DNA from: Nostocoides sp. | Lineage (GTDB): Bacteria > Actinomycetota > Actinomycetes > Actinomycetales > Dermatophilaceae | Reading direction: 5' to 3' | Length of the DNA stretch: 64,000 bases | NCBI GenBank assembly: GCA_016716625.1 | Contig: JADJVJ010000001.1 | Location: 1,302,001-1,366,000, forward strand | In this document: positions 41,724-48,558 of the stretch, in pieces | Layout of the letters: every line of letters begins with the position of its first letter | Position numbering within the stretch: position 1 is the first letter of the stretch | Program-made: the position numbers and the translations under genes | The notes under the pieces: generated by a model | Database searches by the model: none | What the model saw: only the letters and a program-made list of their open reading frames with translations | Told to the model about the DNA's origin: nothing

Positions 41724-42834
41724 CCAGCGGCGAGGTCGCCACGTTGAACCGGGCGAACCCGGCCCCGTCGACGCGCCCGTAGCGCGGACCCGAGGAGAGC
41801 GCCACCCGCCCGAGCCGGAGGAACTCGGCCGCCGGGTCATCGCCGAGCCCGAGCCCCCGACAGTCCAGCCAGGCCAGGTAGGTCGCCTCGGGCCGCTGCC
41901 AACGCACCTGCGGCAACTGGGCCGCGAGCTCTTCACCGAGCAGGGTGAGGTTTGCGGTGAGCTCGGCCATCGCCCGGTCGAGCCACTCCCGGCCATCGTC
42001 GAGGGCCGCGATGTGCGCCTGCACCGCGACATGGGACGCCCCGTGGGTGTGCACCTCGTGGAAGGCGCCTTGGATGCTGCCGGTGGCAGTTCCAAACACC
42101 ACGAGCGCGGACTTGAGCCCGGCCAGATTCCATCCCTTGGAAGGCGAGAACACCGCGATTCCGCGCTCACCGCCAGCCACCGAGAGGTACGGCACGAAGG
42201 CCGGCCCACCGGCATACACCAGCGGGGCATGAATCTCGTCGGCCACCACCTGGACGCCGAAACGTTCCGCCAGCGCGGCGAGCATCTCCAGCTCGGCCCG
42301 AGTGTGCACCGTGCCCGTCGGGTTCTGTGGGTTACACAGCACGTATGCCGCCCGCGCGCCTGCCGCGGTGGCCTCCGCGAAGGCCCCCGCCAAGGAGTCC
42401 TCGCTGAGCCGACCCTGCGCGGTGAGCGGTGCCTCAACGCTGCGCCGGCCGAGAGCCTGGGTGAATCCGAAGAAGGAGTCGTAGCACGGCGGCGAGACGA
42501 CGACCGCATCCCCGGGGCCGGTCACGGCTCGGAGCACCTCGGCGACCCCGATCATGACGTCGGCGACGACCGTGCACTGCGCGACGGCCGGTTCCCAGTC
42601 CCAGCGCGCCCGCGCGAACCGGGCCAGGGCCTCGGCGTACGGGGGTCCCCACGCGTAGCCGGTGTCGCCGCGCCGCATCGCCGCGGTCACTGCCTCGACC
42701 ACCGGTTCGCACGGGGCGGCGTCCATCTCGGCCACCCACATCGGCAGCACCTCGGCTGGGTAGGCGACCCACTTCACCGAGGTATGCCGGCTCCGGATCT
42801 CGCAGGGGGAACCGGTGAAGACGGGTGCGGCCAT
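41677..42834 (-). CDS. MalY/PatB-type C-S lyase
   Basis: 385-residue fold-type I PLP enzyme. The PLP lysine is K233 in SPSKGWNLAGLK; LCNPQNPTGTVHTRAEL and VADEIHAPLVY are the ring-contact segments. MalY/PatB members cleave cystathionine or other cysteine conjugates. The ATG at 42834 is preferred over an in-frame upstream start because TATCCT lies 7 nt before it. It diverges from the phosphatidyltransferase gene with 38 bp between and overlaps the ferredoxin-like gene tail to tail. Confidence 0.9.
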   Translation of the reverse strand: MAAPVFTGSPCEIRSRHTSVKWVAYPAEVLPMWVAEMDAAPCEPVVEAVTAAMRRGDTGYAWGPPYAEALARFARARWDWEPAVAQCTVVADVMIGVAEVLRAVTGPGDAVVVSPPCYDSFFGFTQALGRRSVEAPLTAQGRLSEDSLAGAFAEATAAGARAAYVLCNPQNPTGTVHTRAELEMLAALAERFGVQVVADEIHAPLVYAGGPAFVPYLSVAGGERGIAVFSPSKGWNLAGLKSALVVFGTATGSIQGAFHEVHTHGASHVAVQAHIAALDDGREWLDRAMAELTANLTLLGEELAAQLPQVRWQRPEATYLAWLDCRGLGLGDDPAAEFLRLGRVALSSGPRYGRVDGAGFARFNVATSPLVIREAVSRMALAVPR

Positions 42835-42841
42835 GCGCACG

Positions 42842-42847
42842 AGGATA
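42842..42847 (-). promoter_or_regulatory. -10 element of the malY-type gene, leaderless
   Basis: TATCCT on the minus strand, 7 nt before the ATG at 42834. Confidence 0.5.
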
Positions 42848-42859
42848 GGCGGCACCGCC

Positions 42860-42865
42860 TAGAGT
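42860..42865 (+). promoter_or_regulatory. -10 element of the CDP-alcohol phosphatidyltransferase gene, leaderless
   Basis: TAGAGT, 7 nt before the ATG at 42873. The two divergent -10 boxes are only 12 bp apart. Confidence 0.5.
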
Positions 42866-42872
42866 TGCTCGC

Positions 42873-43466
42873 ATGACGAGCCAGGCTCCGGGGACGGTCA
42901 GCACCCGCGTGCTCACCGTCCCCAATGCCCTCTCGGCCCTGCGGTTGCTCGCCGTGCCCGTCTTCCTCTGGGCGATCCTCAGCCGACGCGACGGCCTGGC
43001 GCTGGGGCTGCTCATGGCCTCGGGGATCACCGACTACCTCGACGGAAAGATCGCCCGCACCTACGGGCTGGAGTCCCGGCTCGGGCAGTTGCTCGACCCG
43101 ATCGCAGACCGGCTCTACATCGTCGCCACCCTCTTTGGGCTCGGTTGGCGCGAGATCATCCCGTGGTGGATCGTCGGGATCCTGTTCGCCCGGGAGGTGT
43201 TCATGGCGATCGTCATGCTCATCGCCCAGCGCAACGGCTGGACCGGGTTGCCGGTGCACTTCGTCGGCAAGGCCGCCACCTTCAACCTGCTCTACGCCTT
43301 CCCGCTGCTGCTGCTCTCCGGGGGGACCGGATGGGTGGCCGATCTGTCCCGGATCGTCGGGTGGGGGTTCGCCTGGTGGGGGATCGGCCTCTATTGGGTG
43401 GCCGGCATCTTGTATGCCGTTCAGCTGCGCGGATTGCTCGCGAGCCGTAGGACGCTCCCGCAATGA
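42873..43466 (+). CDS. CDP-alcohol phosphatidyltransferase (PgsA2-like)
   Basis: 197 residues. The complete signature D-x2-DG-x2-AR-x8-G-x3-D-x3-D is present (D54, D57, G58, A61, R62, G71, D75, D79). Several transmembrane helices follow. The position before DUF881-sbp-DUF881-gcvH matches M. tuberculosis pgsA2 (Rv1822). The product may be phosphatidylglycerol phosphate or cardiolipin; the sequence does not decide. It overlaps the DUF881 gene by four bases. Confidence 0.9.
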   Translation: MTSQAPGTVSTRVLTVPNALSALRLLAVPVFLWAILSRRDGLALGLLMASGITDYLDGKIARTYGLESRLGQLLDPIADRLYIVATLFGLGWREIIPWWIVGILFAREVFMAIVMLIAQRNGWTGLPVHFVGKAATFNLLYAFPLLLLSGGTGWVADLSRIVGWGFAWWGIGLYWVAGILYAVQLRGLLASRRTLPQ

Positions 43467-44338
43467 CCGAGCCGGGGGAGCGCCGCTACTCGATGACGCT
43501 GCTCACCGAGATGCTCGAGCGACCCTTGGACCCCGGGTACGCCGCCGCGGCGGAGCGTCGCGAACAGTCCGGGGAGCCGCGTGGGGGGCGGTTGGCCACC
43601 CCACTGGCGGCCCTCGGCGCACTGCTCATCGGTCTCACCGGCACGGTCGCCGCGGTCACCCTGAGTGGTGCGGACACCTCCGCGAGCCGGTCCCGCAGCG
43701 ACCTCATCGCCCGGGTTGAGGCCAAACGCGTTGCTGCCGAGCGGCTGTCGACCGAGGTGGCGAACCTGCGCGCCGAGGTCGACGCCCTTGAGGCCCGCTC
43801 GGTGAGCGGTGATCCCGGGCGGAGCGCCGAGATCCGTGCGCTCACCGCCGCGGCCGGCGGCGTGGCGCTCGAAGGGCCCGGCGTGCGGATCATCCTCGAC
43901 GATGCTCCCGGCTCCGACCCGGCCGACCCCAACGCCGCCCCGCGCGATGCCGGGTCAGGCGGGGACACCGGACGGGTGTCCTCCCGTGACCTCCAGTTCG
44001 TCACCAACGCTCTCTGGCAGGCCGGAGCCGAGGCGGTCGCCATCAACGGACAGCGGCTCAGCGCGACCTCGGCCATCCGGTTCGCGGGGTCCGCGGTGTT
44101 GGTGAACTTCCGGCCGCTCGAACGGCCCTATACCCTCACCGCACTCGGACCACCCGGATCCTTCCCGGCAGCCTTCGCCGACGGAGAAGGCGGACGGTAC
44201 CTCTCCACCCTGCGCAGCACCTTCGGGATCCGGGTCGACACCGTCGTCGCCCGTACCTTGCGGGTGCCGGCAGCGGTGACCCTCACCACCCGCTACTCGA
44301 CCACTCTCGACAATGGCACCCGAAAGGACGACACGTGA
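43463..44338 (+). CDS. DUF881 protein 1
   Basis: 291 residues. A cytoplasmic N-terminus, one transmembrane helix at about 48-68 and a predicted coiled coil (about 75-115, ARVEAKRVAAERLSTEVANLRAEV region) precede the extracytoplasmic DUF881 domain (VALEGPGVRIILDDAPG to the end). DUF881 is related to the stator-like/YlxW proteins found near division genes. Linked by overlaps to pgsA-like and sbp genes. Function unproven. Confidence 0.88.
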   Translation: MTEPGERRYSMTLLTEMLERPLDPGYAAAAERREQSGEPRGGRLATPLAALGALLIGLTGTVAAVTLSGADTSASRSRSDLIARVEAKRVAAERLSTEVANLRAEVDALEARSVSGDPGRSAEIRALTAAAGGVALEGPGVRIILDDAPGSDPADPNAAPRDAGSGGDTGRVSSRDLQFVTNALWQAGAEAVAINGQRLSATSAIRFAGSAVLVNFRPLERPYTLTALGPPGSFPAAFADGEGGRYLSTLRSTFGIRVDTVVARTLRVPAAVTLTTRYSTTLDNGTRKDDT

Positions 44339-44667
44339 TCCCGGCTCTCGGCCTCGCCATCGGCATCCTCGTCGGTCTGCTCATCCAGCCCACGGTGCCC
44401 GTGTGGCTCCAGCCCTACCTGCCGATCGCGGTCATCGCTGCCCTCGATGCGGTCTTCGGCGGTGTTCGTGCGATCCTCGAAGGGATCTTCGACGACAAGG
44501 TTTTCGTCGTCTCCTTCCTGTCCAACGTCGTCGTCGCCGGCTTCATCGTCTTCCTCGGCGACAAGCTCGGGGTGGGCAGCCAGCTCTCCATCGGCGTCGT
44601 CGTCGTGCTGGGCGTCCGCATCTTCTCCAACGTGGCCTCCATCCGCCGCAGCCTCTTCGGGGCCTGA
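44335..44667 (+). CDS. sbp: Small basic protein, DUF1290
   Basis: 110 residues with three transmembrane segments (about 2-20, 25-45, 58-80) and motifs PVWLQPYLPIAVIAALDA and NVASIRRSLFG. The DUF1290/Sbp family is found next to DUF881 genes and, in Firmicutes, near ftsA-ftsZ. GTG start overlaps the DUF881-1 stop. Confidence 0.9.
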   Translation: MIPALGLAIGILVGLLIQPTVPVWLQPYLPIAVIAALDAVFGGVRAILEGIFDDKVFVVSFLSNVVVAGFIVFLGDKLGVGSQLSIGVVVVLGVRIFSNVASIRRSLFGA

Positions 44668-44668
44668 G

Positions 44669-45427
44669 ATGCCACCGGAGAGTCCCCCCTCGCGCTCGTG
44701 GCACCGGTTGGTGCTGGCCGGTCGGCCAAGGTTCACCAAGGCCAACGCCCTGGCCACCGTCCTCGCGGTGCTCCTCGGCGTGGCCATCGCGGTCACCGTC
44801 CGGCAGACCTCGCTCCAAGGGCTGGAGACCCTTCGGGCGGACGAACTGGCCCGCATCCTGGACACCGTCGACCAGGACGGCCAGCGGCTCGACATCGAGG
44901 CCCAACGGCTGCGCACTTCACGCGATCTGCTCACCAGCAGCACGACGAGCAACTCCGAGGCTCAGCGGGCGGCCCAGGAGCGGCTCGATGCCCTCGGCAT
45001 CCTCACCGGGACGGCCGCCGCGACCGGACCCGGGATCACGCTGCGGATCGAGGACGCTGCCGGAAAGGTCACCGCACCGGCCCTGCTCGATGCCATCTCC
45101 GAGCTCCGGGACGCGGGAGCGGAAGCCATTCAGATCGGTGATGTCCGGGTCGTGGCCTCCACCTGGTTCGCCGGAGACCCGGGGCGGCTCACCGTCTCCG
45201 GGACCCCGCTGAGCACGCCATACGTCCTCCGCGTCATCGGTGACCCGCACACGCTCGCCACCGCGCTGGCGATCCCCGGAGGTGTGACCTCGCAGATGCG
45301 CGGCCTCGGCGCGACCACCGCGGTCGAGGAGTCCGACGGGATCACGATCACCGCGTTGCACACCCTTTCGCCGCCTCAGTACGCTCAGCCCGTACCGACG
45401 ACATCCAGCACCCAAGGAGCGCCATGA
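44669..45427 (+). CDS. DUF881 protein 2
   Basis: 252 residues. ATG at 44669, one base after the sbp stop. One transmembrane helix at about 28-45, a coiled coil with QTSLQGLETLRADEL and DIEAQRLRTSRDLL, then the DUF881 domain from about residue 100. It is a diverged paralogue of DUF881 protein 1 and, with sbp, completes a conserved trio (M. tuberculosis Rv1823-Rv1825). It overlaps the gcvH ATG by four bases. Confidence 0.87.
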   Translation: MPPESPPSRSWHRLVLAGRPRFTKANALATVLAVLLGVAIAVTVRQTSLQGLETLRADELARILDTVDQDGQRLDIEAQRLRTSRDLLTSSTTSNSEAQRAAQERLDALGILTGTAAATGPGITLRIEDAAGKVTAPALLDAISELRDAGAEAIQIGDVRVVASTWFAGDPGRLTVSGTPLSTPYVLRVIGDPHTLATALAIPGGVTSQMRGLGATTAVEESDGITITALHTLSPPQYAQPVPTTSSTQGAP

Positions 45428-45810
45428 GTGACCTCGAGTACCCCGCTGACCTGCGTTACACCGAGGAGCACGAGTGGGTGCGCGTCGAGGGTGACACCGC
45501 CCGTATCGGGATCACCGCGTTCGCCCAGGACGCGCTCGGCGATGTCGTCTACGTCTCGCTCCCGACGGTCGGGGACCACGTCTCCGCCGGGGACTCCTGC
45601 GGCGAGGTCGAGTCGACGAAGTCCGTGAGTGACCTGTACTCGCCGCTTGCCGGGGAGGTCGTGGCCATCAACGAGGCCCTGGACAGCGCCCCCGAGCTGG
45701 TCAACACCGACCCCTACGGTGAGGGCTGGATGTATGAGTTGCGGCTCTCCGATGCCGGGGCCGCCGAGGGGCTCATGGATGTCGAAACCTACAAAGGCCA
45801 CGTTTCCTGA
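45424..45810 (+). CDS. gcvH: Glycine cleavage system H protein
   Basis: 128 residues. The lipoylated lysine is K66 in GEVESTKSVSDLYSPLAGEV. H protein carries the aminomethyl group between P, T and L proteins. P protein (gcvP) lies 2.7 kb downstream; gcvT is not in the window. The ATG overlaps the DUF881-2 stop. Confidence 0.95.
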   Translation: MSDLEYPADLRYTEEHEWVRVEGDTARIGITAFAQDALGDVVYVSLPTVGDHVSAGDSCGEVESTKSVSDLYSPLAGEVVAINEALDSAPELVNTDPYGEGWMYELRLSDAGAAEGLMDVETYKGHVS

Positions 45811-45831
45811 CGCCCCGTCAGCTCTCTCGAC

Positions 45832-45837
45832 TAGGGT
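45832..45837 (+). promoter_or_regulatory. -10 element of the FHA gene
   Basis: TAGGGT, with GAGGAG (45864-45869) and the start codon at 45875 following. Confidence 0.45.
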
Positions 45838-45874
45838 TAGTCACTCTGGTCCATACGACCTGTGAGGAGTTGTG

Positions 45875-46324
45875 ATGACGGGCGAGCCGACGGCGCCTGG
45901 GCAGGGAGTCCCTGACCCGACGACGATGCGCCTTCAGGCGGTTTCCGGGCCGGCCCTTGAGGCCGCCGTGGACTCCGACCATGTCCTCACCCGCACCGAT
46001 CTGGCGACCGTCGAGGCGCTGCGGCCGGGCACGGCGTTGCTCGTCGTCCTGCGCGGCCCCAACACCGGAGCCCGCTTCCTCCTCGACACCGACGAGACGA
46101 CGACCGGGCGGCACCCGGAGAGCGACATCTTCCTCGACGACGTCACCGTGTCCCGGCGGCACGCCGTGTTCCGTCGTGTGGAAGGGGCCTTCGAGGTCGT
46201 TGACGTGGGCTCGCTCAATGGGACCTACGTCAATCGGCAGATCGTTGACCGGGCGCAGCTCGCCACCGGGGACGAGGTCCAGGTCGGCAAGTTCCGGCTC
46301 GTCTTTTACGCTGCCCGCCGCTAG
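45875..46324 (+). CDS. garA: FHA-domain protein, GarA-like
   Basis: 149 residues. Phosphothreonine-binding FHA domain at about 55-140 with GRHPESDIFLDDVTVSRRHA and GSLNGTYVN. In mycobacteria the protein at this place (Rv1827, GarA) binds and restrains 2-oxoglutarate-metabolising enzymes until phosphorylated on an N-terminal ETTS motif. That exact motif is not visible here, although several threonines precede the domain, so regulation may differ. ATG at 45875 is spaced 5 nt from GAGGAG; a GTG at 45872 is an alternative. Confidence 0.88.
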   Translation: MTGEPTAPGQGVPDPTTMRLQAVSGPALEAAVDSDHVLTRTDLATVEALRPGTALLVVLRGPNTGARFLLDTDETTTGRHPESDIFLDDVTVSRRHAVFRRVEGAFEVVDVGSLNGTYVNRQIVDRAQLATGDEVQVGKFRLVFYAARR

Positions 46325-46336
46325 GGAGCGCTCCGC

Positions 46337-47005
46337 GTGCTCACGGTCGGCGGGGTGGTCAAAGCCCTCGCTGCGGACTTCCCGGGAATCACCGTCTCCA
46401 AGGTCCGCTTTCTCGAGGCCGAGGGGATTGTGACCCCGGCCCGCACGGCCGCGGGGTACCGGCAGTTCTCCGCCGGTGACCTCGAGCGGTTGCGGTTCGC
46501 CCTCACCGCCCAGCGCGACCGCTTCTGGCCGCTCCGCAGAGTGCGCGAGGCCCTGGACGCCCTCGACCGGGGCGTGAGCCTGGAGGAGTTCGGCGCGACG
46601 GTGGCGCCTGTCGCCGCAACCCCGTCGGTCGACTTGCCGAGGTCGCAGACCGTGCGGCTCACCCGCGCGGAGTTGCTTTCGGCCAGCGGCCTGGAGCCGG
46701 CGATGGCGGATGACCTGGTGAGCTACGGGCTGCTCACCCCGAGCCGGCGCGGGCACTTCTCCGCGGCCGACCTCCAGGTCGCCCGGGCCGCCGCGCAGCT
46801 GGCCGCCTACGGCATTGAGGGGCGTCATCTGCGGATGTTCCGTACCGCCGCTGACCGGGAGGTGAGCCTCATCGAGCAGGTGCTCGCACCCCGCCCGAAC
46901 GAGGGGGGAGAGCGGGCCGCCAGCGCCTCCGAGATCGCCCGCTGGTGTCTCACGCTGCACGCAGCCCTGGTCGCTGCCGGGATCGAGACGACCGCGGTAC
47001 CGTAG
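46337..47005 (+). CDS. ftsR: MerR-family regulator, FtsR-like
   Basis: 222 residues. N-terminal winged HTH (VLTVGGVVKALAADFPGITVSKVRFLEAEGIV) with GYRQFSAGDLERLRFAL, then a second HTH-like region at about 108-170. This protein type (Rv1828) sits between garA and bfn; in Corynebacterium a homologue activates ftsZ. GTG start 12 bp after the FHA gene. Confidence 0.87.
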   Translation: MLTVGGVVKALAADFPGITVSKVRFLEAEGIVTPARTAAGYRQFSAGDLERLRFALTAQRDRFWPLRRVREALDALDRGVSLEEFGATVAPVAATPSVDLPRSQTVRLTRAELLSASGLEPAMADDLVSYGLLTPSRRGHFSAADLQVARAAAQLAAYGIEGRHLRMFRTAADREVSLIEQVLAPRPNEGGERAASASEIARWCLTLHAALVAAGIETTAVP

Positions 47006-47010
47006 GCCTC

Positions 47011-47532
47011 ATGGGCGACGATGTGCACCTCGACATCGAGGGCGTCCGCGTCGAGACGCCGACGAATACTCCGATCGTGCTGCTCCGTGAGCGCGATGGG
47101 TCGCGGTACCTGCCCATCTGGATCGGCGCCGCCGAGGCCACCGCGATCGCCTACGCGCAGCAGGGTGTCGTTCCACCCCGCCCGCTCACCCATGACCTGC
47201 TCCGGTCGGTCATCCTCGAGCTGGGGCACACCCTGACCCGGGTCCGGATCACCGCCCTGGAGGAGGGCGTCTACTACGCCGCCCTTGACATCGACGGTGG
47301 CGCCGAGAGCGGGGGCTACACCGTGGAGTCGCGGTCCTCGGACGCGATCGCCCTGGCCCTACGAATGAACGCCCCGGTGCTGGCCCCGCGGCTGCTCCTT
47401 GAGGAGGCCGGGATCCGCATCGAGGACGATGGCGAGGGGGAGGGGGAGGCGCCCGAAGACGAACTCGAACGTTTCAAGGAGTTTCTCGACCACGTCTCTC
47501 CCGAGGACTTCGAGCTCGGCGAGCAGCCCTAA
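47011..47532 (+). CDS. Bifunctional nuclease family protein (DUF151)
   Basis: 173 residues. The bfn domain fills about 1-135, with LLRERDGSRYLPIWIGAAEATAIAYAQQG and RSSDAIALALRMNAPVL. An acidic tail (EDDGEGEGEAPEDELERFKEFLDHV) follows. Function in actinobacteria is not established. TAGGCC 4 nt before the ATG might be a leaderless -10, or the gene may simply follow ftsR. Confidence 0.88.
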   Translation: MGDDVHLDIEGVRVETPTNTPIVLLRERDGSRYLPIWIGAAEATAIAYAQQGVVPPRPLTHDLLRSVILELGHTLTRVRITALEEGVYYAALDIDGGAESGGYTVESRSSDAIALALRMNAPVLAPRLLLEEAGIRIEDDGEGEGEAPEDELERFKEFLDHVSPEDFELGEQP

Positions 47533-47536
47533 CCGT

Positions 47537-47571
47537 CATACCCTCACCTTCATGTTGAGGTTAAGGGTATG
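47537..47571. promoter_or_regulatory. Inverted repeat downstream of bfn
   Basis: CATACCCT and AGGGTATG are separated by 19 bp that contain a second smaller pair (CCTCA/TTGAGG). It may be the bfn terminator or an operator for a MerR-type regulator. Confidence 0.4.
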
Positions 47572-47704
47572 TCGTGCACCCCACCATCGCAGCACACCCG
47601 CGAGCCGCGACACGCCGCGAGCGGGTCGGTCGTTGACCGTGCTCAACCTCGCCCCTAGCGTCACTCCTGTCACAACTGCCCCAGTCGTCACATAGATCAC
47701 ACTG

Positions 47705-47719
47705 ACACCGGTGTAGTCT
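47705..47719 (+). promoter_or_regulatory. Promoter and palindrome ahead of the second merR gene
   Basis: The perfect palindrome ACACCGGTGT (47705-47714) touches the -10 TAGTCT (47714-47719). Upstream, four GTCAC/ATCAC repeats occur between 47660 and 47705. Confidence 0.4.
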
Positions 47720-47751
47720 CAGGCTTGTATTTCTCATCAGAGGAGGTCACC

Positions 47752-48339
47752 GTGAGCAGCACGCGTGAGTCGCTCCCGGACCACACCCCGGTTCCGGTGG
47801 CCCACGGCCGTCAAGGTCAGCTGTTCACCGACGACCTGCCTGAACTCGACGACGAGATCGGCTACCGCGGACCCACGGCGTGCGCCGCCGCCGGCATCAC
47901 CTACCGCCAACTGGATTACTGGGCCCGTACCGGCCTGGTCGTGCCCTCGGTGCGTGGCGCCACCGGCTCGGGCAGCCAGCGGCTTTACGGGTTCCGTGAC
48001 ATCCTCGTGCTCAAGGTCGTCAAGCGACTCCTCGACACCGGAGTGTCCCTCCAGCAGATCCGCGGCGCCATCGACGTGCTTCGGGAGCGCGGGGTCGAGG
48101 ACCTCGCCGGGATCACCCTGATGAGCGACGGCGCCTCGGTCTACGAGTGCACCTCCACCGAAGAGGTCATCGACCTGCTCCAGGGTGGCCAGGGCGTGTT
48201 CGGGATCGCCGTGGGCAAGGTGTGGCGCGAGGTCGAGGGAGAGTTGCGCTCCCTGCCCAGCGAACGCCCCGAGGGGGAGTCGGAGGCTCCCTTCCCGGGG
48301 GACGAGCTCGCCGCCCGCCGGGCTGCCCGACTCGCCTGA
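47752..48339 (+). CDS. MerR-family regulator
   Basis: 195 residues. GTG with AGAGGAGG 7 nt upstream. The MerR HTH lies at about 38-110 (YRGPTACAAAGITYRQLDYWARTGLVVPS, SGSQRLYGFRDILVLKVVKRL). It has no metal-binding cysteines. The C-terminal part (about 125-175) resembles effector or dimer domains of Rv1830-type proteins. The position between bfn and gcvP is conserved in actinobacteria. A palindrome over its own -10 suggests autoregulation. Confidence 0.87.
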   Translation: MSSTRESLPDHTPVPVAHGRQGQLFTDDLPELDDEIGYRGPTACAAAGITYRQLDYWARTGLVVPSVRGATGSGSQRLYGFRDILVLKVVKRLLDTGVSLQQIRGAIDVLRERGVEDLAGITLMSDGASVYECTSTEEVIDLLQGGQGVFGIAVGKVWREVEGELRSLPSERPEGESEAPFPGDELAARRAARLA

Positions 48340-48377
48340 ACGCCCGTCGGCTTGGGCCGCCCACCCGAGCTTCCTGC

Positions 48378-48383
48378 TAGGGT
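48378..48383 (+). promoter_or_regulatory. -10 element ahead of the glycine riboswitch
   Basis: TAGGGT, about 25 nt before the first conserved riboswitch stem. Confidence 0.4.
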
Positions 48384-48404
48384 TTCCCACGCTGACCACA
48401 CCGC

Positions 48405-48515
48405 GTGGGAGAGTCCTCGGGTTCGCTCGAGGCGCCGAAGGGGCAATCCTCCCCAGAACCTCTCAGGCAACCGGACCGCGCGGGCCAGGCACCTCTGAAG
48501 GCGACAACAGAGGGG
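48405..48515 (+). ncRNA. Glycine riboswitch
   Basis: Conserved glycine aptamer signals are present in order: GTGGGAGAGTCC, then GGCGCCGAAGGGGCAA, then CCTCTCAGGCAACCGGACC and a closing CACCTCTGAAGG with ACAGAGGGGGAGA. Only one clear aptamer core is visible; the second stem (CCTCTG/CAGAGG) may be a ghost aptamer or expression platform. It lies about 45 nt before gcvP and should raise gcvP expression when glycine is high. Confidence 0.88.
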
Positions 48516-48558
48516 GAGATCGAGTAACCGATCCCGCCTGCGCAATGGAGCCAACGCC

